From Pseudomonadota bacterium (GTDB taxonomy: Bacteria; Pseudomonadota; Alphaproteobacteria; Rhizobiales; Hyphomicrobiaceae): a DNA stretch of 64,000 nt. Within the stretch, counting starts at the first letter, position 1; each line of letters opens with the position of its first letter. Position numbers and translations under genes: made by a program. A model generated the notes under the pieces. The model was not told where the DNA came from. It saw only the letters and a program-made list of their open reading frames with translations, and did no database searches. Below, piece by piece: positions 1 to 8,837 of this stretch. Location: assembly GCA_023412805.1 (NCBI GenBank), contig JAEZRM010000081.1, forward strand, positions 29,450 through 93,449, written 5' to 3'.

Positions 1-1431
1 CTGCCGGTCGGTCCGGTCAGCGTCCTCCTCGGCGAGAACGGGGTCGGCAAGACGAACATCCTCACCGCGCTCGGGCTCCTGCAGGCCGCTGCGACCGGGC
101 CGATTTGCCGGATGCTCATCGACGAGGGTGGTCTTGGCCGCGCGCTGTGGGCTGGCCGGCCCGCTGCTGGCGATGGACCTGCACCGACAAGCATCCGTCT
201 CACGGCGCATTTCGCCAACCTGCGCTACACGATCGAAATCGGCCATCCCGGCAAGGGCGATGCGGCGCTGGCCGGCGAACCAACCGTGCGCGCTGAGACG
301 CTCGCTCACACCGGCATCGGCGACAATGGTGCCGGCGAGCGCATTGTCATGCAGCGCGAGGGCGCCGATGTCCGCCTGCGCAATGCCAAGGGCGAGCGCC
401 AGCATCTCAAGCAGCACCTTCAGCCCGGTGAAACCGCGCTCAATGCCATCCGCGATGCCGCAAGCTATCCGGAGCTCGCCTATGTGCGCGAGCTGCTCGA
501 AGGCTGGCGGATCTACCATCGCTTCAATCTCGCAGCCGATGCGCCTTCGCGCGTGCCCGCACTCGCGGCCATGACGCCCGCACTTGCTGCCGACGGCCGT
601 GATCTCGCCGCCGCCATAGCGACGATCTCGGCCGGAGGCCCCATACCCGAGGCGCTCGTCGCCGCGCTGCGCGACGCCTTCCCGGGTGCGACGCTCGAAA
701 CGTCGGTCGCCGATGGGCGCGCAAGTTTCCAGCTCCGGCTTTCCGATATGGACCGGTCACTCATCCCTCGCGAGATGTCCGAGGGGACTTTGCAGTACCT
801 GTGCCTGCTTGCCGTGCTCATGGCCTACCGCAAGCCGGGCCTCATCGCGATCAACGAGCCCGAGGCGAGCCTGCACGAGAGCTTTCTCGCGCCACTCGCA
901 CGCCTCATTGCGCGCGCCGGCGCGGAAAAGGATTCGTCGAGCCAGATCTGCATCGTCACGCAGTCGAGCGCACTTGCCCGCGAGATTGCGAGGGCTGCCG
1001 ACATCCGTCCCATGAAAGTACTGCGCCAGAACGGCCAGACGCGCATCGAGGGCGCCGCCGCGCCTGCATCGCTTCCGCGGCCCGAGCTCACTGAAGCGCC
1101 ACCCGCCCCGGCACCAGCTCCCGCGCCGGCAGCAATTGCCAAGGAGCCGGGCGACGAACCCGCACTCGATACGCAGATCGAGGAGGTGCGCAGCCTCACG
1201 GCCGCACGCGAGGTGCTCGCCGAGATCCGCAAGCTCATTGCCCGATTGCGCGAGCATCCCGACGAGCTCACCGAAATTCACCCGAAGATCGAGGCGCGGC
1301 TCGCGCGCCTGCGCTCGACGGCCGTGGCACTCCCGCCGGAGTTCGCATCGCTGACAGGCCGGCTCGACGAGGAACTGCGCGCGATCGTCGCCAAGCCCAC
1401 CGAGGACAAGCGGCCCGCGTCGATCTCCTGA
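1..1431 (+). CDS. AAA-family ATPase (RecF/OLD-like), 5' end outside the window
   Basis: The reading frame is open from the first base, so the N-terminus lies outside the window. A Walker A motif GENGVGKT falls at bases 31-54. An ABC-like signature region (SEGTLQYLC) and a Walker B segment (LIAINEPEASLH) follow at about 780-880, the order found in single-chain RecF/OLD-type ATPases with a split ATPase core. After the ATPase there is a Pro/Ala-rich linker (about 1090-1140) and a charged helical tail, which ordinary members lack. Such proteins are often of unknown role; some are parts of toxin or anti-phage modules, but no partner is visible here. The next gene is convergent and unrelated. Function beyond ATP binding is not assigned. 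Confidence 0.85.
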   Translation: MPVGPVSVLLGENGVGKTNILTALGLLQAAATGPICRMLIDEGGLGRALWAGRPAAGDGPAPTSIRLTAHFANLRYTIEIGHPGKGDAALAGEPTVRAETLAHTGIGDNGAGERIVMQREGADVRLRNAKGERQHLKQHLQPGETALNAIRDAASYPELAYVRELLEGWRIYHRFNLAADAPSRVPALAAMTPALAADGRDLAAAIATISAGGPIPEALVAALRDAFPGATLETSVADGRASFQLRLSDMDRSLIPREMSEGTLQYLCLLAVLMAYRKPGLIAINEPEASLHESFLAPLARLIARAGAEKDSSSQICIVTQSSALAREIARAADIRPMKVLRQNGQTRIEGAAAPASLPRPELTEAPPAPAPAPAPAAIAKEPGDEPALDTQIEEVRSLTAAREVLAEIRKLIARLREHPDELTEIHPKIEARLARLRSTAVALPPEFASLTGRLDEELRAIVAKPTEDKRPASIS

Positions 1432-1776
1432 TTATTCGGCTGACAGCCAGTCATCGAGGAAGTGGCGCCCGGCGCGATCTTCCACCTCGATGATCCAGAT
1501 ATCGCGATCCATATCGCGCTCCCGCGCGAGCAACGCATCGACGTCACTTTCGGATGCCGCCTTGCGCACGGCCATCCACTCTCGGTCGAGCCGATCGACG
1601 AGGCCTGCAGGCGCCGGGCCATAGAGATCGGCCGTCCCATCGAGCCGCGCGACCTTGATGAAGATCGCGCCCGCATCCTCGTCGCCACGATTGACGACGA
1701 CCGCCGCCGCGCCCTCGACCGCGCATCGCCTGATGTAGGCCTTGACCCAGATTTCGGATTTGAGGCGCACCATCAA
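1432..1776 (-). CDS. DUF1491 family protein
   Basis: The 114-residue product begins with the pattern MVRLKSEIWVKAYIRR, followed by AAVVVNRGDEDAGAIFIKV, typical of the small alphaproteobacterial DUF1491 family, whose function is unknown. No signal peptide or membrane segment is seen. Its ATG overlaps the stop of the upstream ELM1-like gene by 4 bases (ATGA), so the two are probably translationally coupled. The gene ends 1 base from the stop of the convergent ATPase gene. Confidence 0.85.
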   Translation of the reverse strand: MMVRLKSEIWVKAYIRRCAVEGAAAVVVNRGDEDAGAIFIKVARLDGTADLYGPAPAGLVDRLDREWMAVRKAASESDVDALLARERDMDRDIWIIEVEDRAGRHFLDDWLSAE

Positions 1777-2807
1777 TCTCCGTTCGGCTTTCCGGACAGC
1801 ATCGCACGTCGCCGGGCCCAGCGCTCGGCCACCGCGAGCGCGATATCGTCGGCTGCATAGAGCGGCGCATAGCTCCAGTCTTCCAGCGCGGTGACCTCAT
1901 CGCTCAGCGGTCGCGTCACGCCACGTTGCGCGAGCGCCTGATGAAAGCGCTGGAACTTGTCGCTGCCTCCGGACGGCGTGAAGAGATCGATCGGCCGCCC
2001 CGTTGCTGCGGGTTCGCCGCTCATGTTGATGCTGTCCGCCGTGACGACGAAGCGATCGGCATGGGCGAGTATGGCCGCATAGGGGTTCTCGCCCGAACCA
2101 TCCCAGATGAAGCGCGGGAACTCTTCGGTCGCCTTGGCAATGGCCGCAACGAGCGTCGGCGGTGTGCGCCGCGATGGCGTGATGAACAGACCCGCGCCGA
2201 GCTTCGCGATGGAGCGCAGCGCCGCTGCCAATCGCGCTTCATCGGCGTCGGTGAAGCGATAGCTGCTCCCATCACCACCGACCAGCACCCCCACCCACGG
2301 ACGCGGCAAGGATTGAAAAGCTGCTGGCGGCGCAGCCTCACGCAATGCGGCCAGCCGAGCCGGCGAGAAGCCGTGCGGCGCGACCGTCGTGGTGATCACG
2401 TTGGCGCCGCGCTTCGGATCATGCGCCGGCATCCAGAATAGATCCGCCGTCGACAGCGGCACCTTGGGATCCTGCAGGATGATCGTATAGGTCGTCCGCC
2501 GCGCGTACGGCTTCAGCGCGCGAATGTAAGGTGCTGTCAAGCGGCCGGCCGCGATGGCGAAGTCGGGCCATGGCGGCGCGAACGTCGATCCCGGCTGCCC
2601 GAACCGCTCGGACCGTGCCACCGGCACATAGGGCGCGAGCGCCTGCTGGAGACGGCCTGGCTGGATACGTTTCACCTCATAGGTGAGCCCCATGGCTTCG
2701 AACACGCCGCGGCACTGGCCCTCATGCCCGGCCTTGCCGTCGCTGATGATCCAACCTGTCCGACCGCGCACGGCCGACAGCAGCGTTTCCTTGGCCGACA
2801 ACGCCAT
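1773..2807 (-). CDS. ELM1/GtrOC1-family putative nucleoside-diphosphate-sugar glycosyltransferase (formerly DUF1022)
   Basis: The 344-residue protein has the family's N-terminal signature ISDGKAGHEGQ at about residues 20-30 and a second glycine-rich block, GVLVGGDGSSYRF, near residue 173. The family is named after plant mitochondrial fission protein ELM1, but bacterial members have a GT-B-like fold and their substrates are unknown. The ATG is preceded by GGGAGCGG, a good ribosome binding site. It is the first gene of a two-gene minus-strand unit with the DUF1491 gene and is divergent from the Lrp-type regulator. Confidence 0.82.
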   Translation of the reverse strand: MALSAKETLLSAVRGRTGWIISDGKAGHEGQCRGVFEAMGLTYEVKRIQPGRLQQALAPYVPVARSERFGQPGSTFAPPWPDFAIAAGRLTAPYIRALKPYARRTTYTIILQDPKVPLSTADLFWMPAHDPKRGANVITTTVAPHGFSPARLAALREAAPPAAFQSLPRPWVGVLVGGDGSSYRFTDADEARLAAALRSIAKLGAGLFITPSRRTPPTLVAAIAKATEEFPRFIWDGSGENPYAAILAHADRFVVTADSINMSGEPAATGRPIDLFTPSGGSDKFQRFHQALAQRGVTRPLSDEVTALEDWSYAPLYAADDIALAVAERWARRRAMLSGKPNGD

Positions 2808-2936
2808 TCCGCTCCCATCCCAGCCACGATGCGTCTCGCAGATCGCATTCGACGCAATATTCTTGCTTGCGAGCCGGCCGGCGGACTAGATTTCCGCACG
2901 ATCCCTCATCCTCAAGTCATTGGCAGCCCTCTTAGC

Positions 2937-3416
2937 ATGCGCGCTGAACTCGACGCCACGGACTGGCGCATTCTCAAGGAACTGCAGGCAGATGGCCGCA
3001 TCACCAATGTGGCGCTGGCCGCACGTGTCGGCCTCTCACCGCCGCCGTGCCTCCGGCGCGTCAGAGCGCTCGAAGAGGCCGGTCTGATCCGCGGCTATCA
3101 TGCCGAGCTCGACCAAGCCTCGACCGGCTTCGAGGTCACGGCATTCGCCTCAGTCCGCCTCCATGCCCAAGGCGAGCCCGACCTGCGCGAGTTCGAAAAG
3201 CAGATCCTCATGTGGCCGCTCGTGCGCGAGGCGTACATGCTCTCGGGCGACATGGACTATATGCTGCGCTGTGTGGCGCCCGATCTGCCGGGCTTCCAGG
3301 AGTTCGTGCTCGGCAAGCTGACCGCCCTCCCGAACGTCGCCAGCGTTAAGACGACCCTCGTTCTGAGACGTGCGAAGTACGAAGCTGGGGTGCCGATCAC
3401 CATCCCCGAGAAGTAG
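2937..3416 (+). CDS. Lrp/AsnC family transcriptional regulator
   Basis: A 159-residue protein of normal family length. Residues 5-55 form the helix-turn-helix domain (LDATDWRILKELQADGRIT, then ALAARVGLSPPPCLRRVRAL). The rest matches the RAM/AsnC effector domain, including SGDMDYMLRCVAPDL. The frame stays open upstream to 2724, but ATG 2937 starts exactly at the conserved domain. Such regulators form octamers that bind amino acids and usually control a neighbouring gene. The divergent ELM1-like gene is the nearest candidate, but no operator is identified. Confidence 0.9.
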   Translation: MRAELDATDWRILKELQADGRITNVALAARVGLSPPPCLRRVRALEEAGLIRGYHAELDQASTGFEVTAFASVRLHAQGEPDLREFEKQILMWPLVREAYMLSGDMDYMLRCVAPDLPGFQEFVLGKLTALPNVASVKTTLVLRRAKYEAGVPITIPEK

Positions 3417-3633
3417 GCGCACAACACCAGCCGCGCAACGATTATGGCACCCGCAAGACACGGTGTGGCGCGCTGAATTTATCCACAGATACTTGAGGTT
3501 CAGTAGGCAGCACGAATCGATTCGTCGTGCCCGCTCCTCTATTGTCGATCGGTGTTGTGCTCATTGCGCTTGTAAGGGCACGGGTGCTGCAGCGTTCGTC
3601 GGCGCCGCTCTTGCGTGTCTGTGGAGTGCGAAT

Positions 3634-4851
3634 TTGGCGTCCCATAATCAGAGGCCTCATGGCAGTGATCTGCCACGCTCGCTGAGCGAGCAGCTTCGGG
3701 TTCTGGAGGAGCAGCTCAATCGTCTGAGCGGCGACGCTTCGGTGCGGCTATCGCATCCTGCACGCGACCCCATGGGCCTGCCGACGCGTCTTGGCCGCCC
3801 CATTAGCCTTGCGCCACCTGTCCGCGCGCCCGTCCTCGGTGTGCCGCCGCGCCACCCGGACGAGGAAGACGCGCATCTGCCGATCATGGCGCGCCCGCGC
3901 TCGCTACGTCGCCACGCGGTCATCATTGGATGCAGCCTGCTGCTGCTCTCCGCGACTGCCATCATCCCCTCGGTCTGGCATCTCATGACACCCGCAGTCG
4001 CGCCAGAGGCGACCTTGCCGGAGCCGCCCGTAATCCGGATGGCACTCCGCACCCAGCAGTTCGCCCACTCCGCGCGCGAGCTCGGCCATATCCGCTTTGC
4101 CTCCCCGATGGTTGTCCAGAGCGAGGTGACGTCCCCCGCTCCGGCCATCGCGCCGCCCGCTGCATTTCCGGCGCCGGCACCTGCCCCCGAGTTCCACCCG
4201 GTCACCCGGGAAAGCCGCACGCCCACGGGCCCGAACACGACGTCCAGCCCGACGACGAGGCTGACAGTTGCCGAGCGCGACCTCCAGCGCCTCAGCTTGC
4301 CGATGCTCGTCTCGGGCGGCGGCCCCTCTTGGGCTGGCAGCGCCGTCATCATCGACGGCCTGCCCGCCGACGCTCGCGTATCCCACGGCATGAAGATCGC
4401 ACCCGATACGTGGACCGTCGGCATCGACGACGTCGGCCACGCCGTGCTGTCTCTGCCGCCAACGACACCGGACCGGCTCGAGCTTTCGGTGCGTGTGCTT
4501 GCTGCCAACAGCCACGAGCTTGCGGCAAGTGCCTTCCACATCCACGTCGTGCGGACGTCGAGCGCGCCGGCTCAGATCGCGCCCGCCGCGCTCTTCGAGC
4601 CCGCCGCAGCAGATGCCGCCCACAAGCCCGTCATCGAACCCGAGCCCGTAACGCGTCAGGCTGTCAAAGTGGAGCGGCCGAGACGGCCGGCGAGTCCCGT
4701 GGCGCCCGCAAAGGCTCCCGCAACACAGCAGGCGAAGCAGCCGGAACAGCCGAAGGCGACATCGGCCTGGGTTTCCGAGTTGCGCCCCGCGGCGCCGGTG
4801 TTCGGCTTCGCACCCGCTTCCGCGCCAAAGTGGTCGCCCTTCAGGGATTGA
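3634..4851 (+). CDS. unrecognised Pro/Ala-rich single-pass membrane protein
   Basis: From a proposed TTG start with GTGGAG seven bases upstream, the product is 405 residues. The N-terminal 30 residues could form a short coiled coil (SLSEQLRVLEEQLNRL). One hydrophobic segment at about 95-115 (AVIIGCSLLLLSATAIIPSVW) follows arginines, predicting a cytoplasmic N-terminus and a large periplasmic part. The periplasmic region has a compact domain (about 225-315, GSAVIIDGLPADARVSHG) between two low-complexity Pro/Ala regions. I do not recognise a family. The domain could be a small beta-sandwich in an envelope protein. The frame continues upstream to 3370 without good coding character, so the start is uncertain. 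Confidence 0.55.
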   Translation: MASHNQRPHGSDLPRSLSEQLRVLEEQLNRLSGDASVRLSHPARDPMGLPTRLGRPISLAPPVRAPVLGVPPRHPDEEDAHLPIMARPRSLRRHAVIIGCSLLLLSATAIIPSVWHLMTPAVAPEATLPEPPVIRMALRTQQFAHSARELGHIRFASPMVVQSEVTSPAPAIAPPAAFPAPAPAPEFHPVTRESRTPTGPNTTSSPTTRLTVAERDLQRLSLPMLVSGGGPSWAGSAVIIDGLPADARVSHGMKIAPDTWTVGIDDVGHAVLSLPPTTPDRLELSVRVLAANSHELAASAFHIHVVRTSSAPAQIAPAALFEPAAADAAHKPVIEPEPVTRQAVKVERPRRPASPVAPAKAPATQQAKQPEQPKATSAWVSELRPAAPVFGFAPASAPKWSPFRD

Positions 4852-5230
4852 CGACGCGCATTCGACGCTGTCTCCGCTCGCCTTAGCCGACGCAGCCGCA
4901 AACGCTCCGCACGCTCCGCGTCGGACCTATGAATGTAAGGAGCAAAGCGCGGACGCCAGACTCTCGTTTGGATAAGCGCGACATCCGCGCCTTGCGCTGC
5001 AAGATCCGTCGCCAGGCACGGCAGCCGGTAGAGCCGATCCGGCCTCTTCGTTCTTTCCTGGTTCCCAGGGCGGGTGATGTGCCTTGCAGCCTCGCCCCAC
5101 ATCCTGTTGAGCGCGTCGACAGCGCTTTGTCGTGGGCCGAGTGGCGGGCAGTGTGCCGCCATACGCACACACGTGGATAAGTTTGCTTTGTCAGTGCGGC
5201 GCGTTGCGCTCTCCGCGGCCGTGCGCGCAC
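4852..5230 (+). other. intergenic stretch without a recognisable gene
   Basis: About 380 bases between the membrane-protein gene and ybaB. Open frames on both strands here are short, arginine-rich and look like antisense shadows. In many proteobacteria recR follows ybaB in this place; no RecR-like sequence is seen on the minus strand. Confidence 0.5.
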
Positions 5231-5551
5231 TCAGAAAAGCTTGAGGCCCGGCGGCAGCGGCAGACCACCCGCGACCTCCTGCATGCGCTTCTGCATCTCG
5301 ACCTCGACCTTACCCTTGGCATCCTGGAAGGCCGCGAGCACGAGGTCCTCGACGATCTCGGCGTCGTCGGGCTTCAGCAGGCTCGGATCGATCTTCACGG
5401 CCCGCATCTCGCCCTTGCCGTTGAGCGTGATCTTCACGAGGCCGGCGCCGGACTGGCCGGAGACTTCGAGCGCTGCCAGCTCCTCCTGCATCTGCTGCAT
5501 CCGGCCCTGGAGTTCCTGGGCCTTCTTCATCATCCCCATGAGGTCTTTCAT
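5231..5551 (-). CDS. YbaB/EbfC family nucleoid-associated protein
   Basis: The 106-residue protein has the family's helical start MKDLMGMMKKAQELQGRMQ, the central strand region VKITLNGKGEMRAVKIDPSL and the C-terminal LPLPPGLKLF. YbaB/EbfC dimers bind DNA and are commonly co-transcribed with dnaX. The ATG at 5551 is preceded by AGAGGA at good spacing; an upstream in-frame ATG at 5596 lacks this and adds a non-conserved tail. It lies 67 bases downstream of dnaX on the same strand. Confidence 0.92.
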   Translation of the reverse strand: MKDLMGMMKKAQELQGRMQQMQEELAALEVSGQSGAGLVKITLNGKGEMRAVKIDPSLLKPDDAEIVEDLVLAAFQDAKGKVEVEMQKRMQEVAGGLPLPPGLKLF

Positions 5552-5618
5552 CGCCGTGTCCTCTTTGCGCGGCCGCCGCCGGGCCTGCCATTTCATCTAT
5601 ATAGGAACCGAACCGCGC

Positions 5619-7577
5619 TCAGCCCACTGCACTGTCCTCGCCGGGCTCATCCTCGCCCTCGTCCGCGAGCGGCGCCGCGATCGGCTTGACGCTCGCAATC
5701 TCGGCATCCGGGAATTGCTCGAACACGGCGCGTACCGAAGGATGCTGTTTCAGGGCCTCGATTTCTGCCGCTTCCTCGGCGCGATCCTGCTCGCCGAGCG
5801 GCAGTTCACCTGGCCGCTTGCTGAGCGCGATCGTCCAGCGCCGCGCCGTCCACTTGTTCAGCTTCTCGCGCAGTTCGTTGGCAATCTCAGGCGGCGCAAC
5901 GTCGAGTAGGTGCAGCTCGATTGCGCCCGCCGGATCGAACTTCACAAGGCTCACATGCTCCTCGAGATGCACCTTGAGGCGTGCATCGCGCTTGCGGCCA
6001 ACGAGATTGACCACATCACGGAACGAGTTCAGGACAATGTCCTCGGGCCGTTCGATCGCCGAGGGGCCGAGATCGTCATCCTCTGTCTCGCTCTCGTCGA
6101 AAACATCCGGCGCGATCGCGGGCTCCGGCACCTCGTCGAGCGGCGGTGCGAAGCGCCCCTCATCCTCGGCCTCGTCCTCCAACACGCGCACCTGCGCAAC
6201 GGGAGCCGGCGTCGCCGCCCGCGCCTCGACTTTCCCGGCCGCTCGGCTTTCCGCAGGCGGCTTGGCCTCGCTCCGCCGCGGCGAAGGCGCGCCGCCCAGC
6301 GCGCGAATGATCTCGTCGGGCGCCGGCAGGTCTGCCGTGTGCGCAATACGAATGATCACCATCTCGGCCGCAGCGCGCACGTCCGGCGCACGACCAGCCT
6401 CGTCGATGCCCTTGAGCAGCATCTGCCACACGCGCGCGAGCAGCGGAATGGACAGCCTTTCCGCGATCGCCGACGCGCGCCGCAACTCTTCGCCCGAGAG
6501 CACTTCCCGCTCGGTGCCCGCACCCGCTACCTTGATGCGGGTTGCCGCATGCACGGCCTCTGCAAGGTCACCGAGAACCTCCAGCGGATCGGCACCGTCC
6601 GCATAAAGTCCGTCGAGGGACTTCAGCGCCTCGGCCGCGCGTCCTGAAAGTATGTGCTCGATGAGATCGTAAATGCGGCCGCGATCCGCGAGGCCCAACA
6701 TGGCGCGCACGGTCGGCCCCGTGACCGCGCCTTCGCCCATGGCAATAGCCTGATCGAGGATCGAGAGCCCATCGCGCACGGAGCCCTCTGCAGCACGCGC
6801 AATCAGAAGCAGCGCCTCGTCCTCGACGGTCGCACCTTCTTTGCCGGCGATCCGGCGGAAATGATCGGCCAGCACCGGCACCTCGACGCGGCGCAGATCG
6901 AAGCGCTGGCAGCGCGAGAGCACCGTCACCGGCACCTTGCGCACTTCCGTCGTCGCAAAGATGAACTTCACGTGCGGCGGCGGTTCCTCCAGCGTCTTCA
7001 AGAGCGCGTTGAACGCGCCCTTCGACAGCATGTGAACCTCGTCGATGATGAAAACCTTGTAGCGCGCCGCCATCGGCTTGTAGCGCGCGCTCTCGATGAT
7101 CTCGCGGACGTTGTCGACACCCGTATTCGACGCCGCGTCGATCTCGATCACATCCGGATGACGGCTCTGGATGATCGCTTCACAGTGCGCGCCATAGCCG
7201 TCCATCTCGACGGTCGGGCGATCTGGCAGACCCGCCTTCACGTAATTGAGCGCGCGCGCAAGAATACGTGCCGTCGTCGTCTTGCCGACACCGCGTACGC
7301 CGGTCAGCATGTAGCCCTGCGCGATGCGATCCGCCGCGAAGGCATTGCGCAGCGTCGTGACCATGGCCTCCTGGCCGATCAGCGCATCGAAATTCTCAGG
7401 GCGATACTTGCGGGCAAGCACCACATAGCCGCCCTCGGCGGGCTTGCCGGCAGGCGCCATTTCGCTATCGGAGAAGAAGGACGGGCCGTCGTCGATGCCA
7501 GCCGCCTCGGCAGCATCGTCGTCCGCGAAGTTGTGCGGCTCCTCGTCGTCGCTGCCGGAACCTTTCCTGCGCGCCAT
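5619..7577 (-). CDS. dnaX: DNA polymerase III subunit gamma/tau
   Basis: This is the clamp-loader ATPase of the replicative polymerase. It has 652 residues, with an acidic 45-residue N-terminal extension, Walker A GVRGVGKT at 93-100, Walker B FIIDE at 176-180 (followed by VHML) and the SRC arginine-finger motif at 221-223. The zinc-knuckle region between Walker A and the ENIDAAS-like segment (here EIDAASNTGVDNVRE) holds only one cysteine (HCEAIIQSRH, 131-140), as in other Hyphomicrobiales, so it probably binds no zinc. The C-terminal third is a variable tau region with an acidic tail. The gene lies between ffs and ybaB on the same strand, a common arrangement. Confidence 0.97.
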   Translation of the reverse strand: MARRKGSGSDDEEPHNFADDDAAEAAGIDDGPSFFSDSEMAPAGKPAEGGYVVLARKYRPENFDALIGQEAMVTTLRNAFAADRIAQGYMLTGVRGVGKTTTARILARALNYVKAGLPDRPTVEMDGYGAHCEAIIQSRHPDVIEIDAASNTGVDNVREIIESARYKPMAARYKVFIIDEVHMLSKGAFNALLKTLEEPPPHVKFIFATTEVRKVPVTVLSRCQRFDLRRVEVPVLADHFRRIAGKEGATVEDEALLLIARAAEGSVRDGLSILDQAIAMGEGAVTGPTVRAMLGLADRGRIYDLIEHILSGRAAEALKSLDGLYADGADPLEVLGDLAEAVHAATRIKVAGAGTEREVLSGEELRRASAIAERLSIPLLARVWQMLLKGIDEAGRAPDVRAAAEMVIIRIAHTADLPAPDEIIRALGGAPSPRRSEAKPPAESRAAGKVEARAATPAPVAQVRVLEDEAEDEGRFAPPLDEVPEPAIAPDVFDESETEDDDLGPSAIERPEDIVLNSFRDVVNLVGRKRDARLKVHLEEHVSLVKFDPAGAIELHLLDVAPPEIANELREKLNKWTARRWTIALSKRPGELPLGEQDRAEEAAEIEALKQHPSVRAVFEQFPDAEIASVKPIAAPLADEGEDEPGEDSAVG

Positions 7578-7640
7578 GCCGCCCGATATCCTCGTGGAAA
7601 CTGCACCCCCAAGGCCTGCGTAAGCCCTTATGGGGGCGGT

Positions 7641-7740
7641 AAAAAGGAGACCGGCAAACGACCCAGATCCTGATCGTTAGGGCTGCTTCCTTCCGGATCT
7701 GACCCGGTTGGCGAGGGACCCGTCCGCCGCCAGCCTCCCG
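7641..7740 (-). ncRNA. ffs: 4.5S signal recognition particle RNA, small bacterial type, with terminator
   Basis: The minus strand has the conserved SRP helix-8 block GGTCAGATCCGGAAGGAAGC followed by AGCC, which binds Ffh. The ends pair: GGAGGCTGGC near 7738-7729 against GCCGGTCTCC at 7655-7646, continuous over 10 base pairs with wobbles. A run of five T follows at 7645-7641 and would serve as terminator. The RNA is about 95 nt, the usual Alu-less form. It sits just upstream of dnaX on the same strand. Confidence 0.95.
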
Positions 7741-7885
7741 CGCCGCTTATCACACGATCAGGGGGCGCCCGCAACCCGCCGGACACCCGCTGCGGCACCC
7801 TGGCGGAGGCCACTTTGAACAGTTTCGTCCTCGTTCCGCCTGCGCTATGCGTTGGGCGGGCATCGACAGGGATCGGCGGGGCACT

Positions 7886-8836
7886 ATGGACGGCTTTGGC
7901 ATCGCTTTGCGCGTCATCGGCGCGTTCTACGTCATCGCCGGCTACTTCACGGCGCGCGCGGCGCTGACCTCGAGCCTGATCGACGAGGCCATTGCCGCCA
8001 TCAGCATGAAGAAGACCGAGCGTGTGGAGCAGCATCGCACCCTCTGGCTGCTCACGCTCTCCGTTCTCTTCTTCGCCGGTGGTGTCTGCCTCATGCTGCT
8101 GCTCGCGCCGGCGGCTTGGCTCTTTGCGATCTCGGCGCTCGTCCAGATCCTCTTCTTTCTCTTCCTCGGCCCCTACTATTTCGACGTCGCCGATCCACCG
8201 CCGCCGGAGGCCCGCCAGCGCAGCATCAATGCCTTCGTCGTGTTCTGCGCGGCCACCCTCTTCACGATCTGGGCCGCTTATACCGGCCGCCTGACCAAGC
8301 TCACGGATGCCACGCCTCTGCTCTGGGGCTCAGCCGCCGCGGCCATCGTTCTGCACGTCGGCTATATTCTGCGGCACACGATCATGCCGCCGAAGCGCGA
8401 GCCGGCCTTTTCCGGGTTCAGCGGTAACGACAACAGCGACGACGGTGGCGCCACCACGGACCAACCTGATGATACCGGCGGCGACATCGCCGACTCGCGG
8501 CGCATCAAGCTCATGGCCGACTACGGATGCTATCCGCTCTGGGCACTCGACGCTGGAAAGATCGGCAACTTCTCGCCCTACTATCTCTACGTTTCCCTGG
8601 AGCTGGAGAATGACCTTTGGGCCTGGGCCGCGGAGTTCGACATGTCGCTCAATGCGGACGATCCGGCAAACAGCAAATGGTCCGCAGAGCGGCACCGGGA
8701 ACACATCGAGCAAGGCCTCGCCCTCGCCCGCCGCATCAAGGGCGAGCTTCCCGATCGCGAAGTCTTCGCGCTCGACACCGGGGGCAATCTCACAGAGATC
8801 ACCACCAGCGATACCCCGCCACCGCCGTCGGCCTAG
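7886..8836 (+). CDS. hypothetical multi-pass membrane protein
   Basis: From ATG 7886 (GGCGGGG upstream) the product is 316 residues. About five hydrophobic segments occupy the first 175 residues, starting IALRVIGAFYVIAGYF, then WLLTLSVLFFAGGVCLML, a Phe-rich helix with FFLFLGPYYF, and AFVVFCAATLFTIWAAY. The acidic C-terminal 130 residues appear soluble, with a conserved-looking segment LMADYGCYPLWAL. I do not recognise the family. It is divergent from ffs/dnaX and convergent with the phosphate transporter gene, whose stop is 2 bases away. Confidence 0.7.
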   Translation: MDGFGIALRVIGAFYVIAGYFTARAALTSSLIDEAIAAISMKKTERVEQHRTLWLLTLSVLFFAGGVCLMLLLAPAAWLFAISALVQILFFLFLGPYYFDVADPPPPEARQRSINAFVVFCAATLFTIWAAYTGRLTKLTDATPLLWGSAAAAIVLHVGYILRHTIMPPKREPAFSGFSGNDNSDDGGATTDQPDDTGGDIADSRRIKLMADYGCYPLWALDAGKIGNFSPYYLYVSLELENDLWAWAAEFDMSLNADDPANSKWSAERHREHIEQGLALARRIKGELPDREVFALDTGGNLTEITTSDTPPPPSA

Positions 8837-8837
8837 A

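Noticed and set aside
3479..3487. Perfect DnaA-box-like TTATCCACA, with a near match (CGTGGATAA) at 5172-5180
   Set aside because: Two isolated boxes 1.7 kb apart, without an AT-rich unwinding region or neighbouring origin genes. Not enough for a replication origin.
3512..3535. Short palindrome ACGAATCGATTCGT near 3515
   Set aside because: Short, in a gene-free spot, no linked gene start at suitable distance; could be chance.
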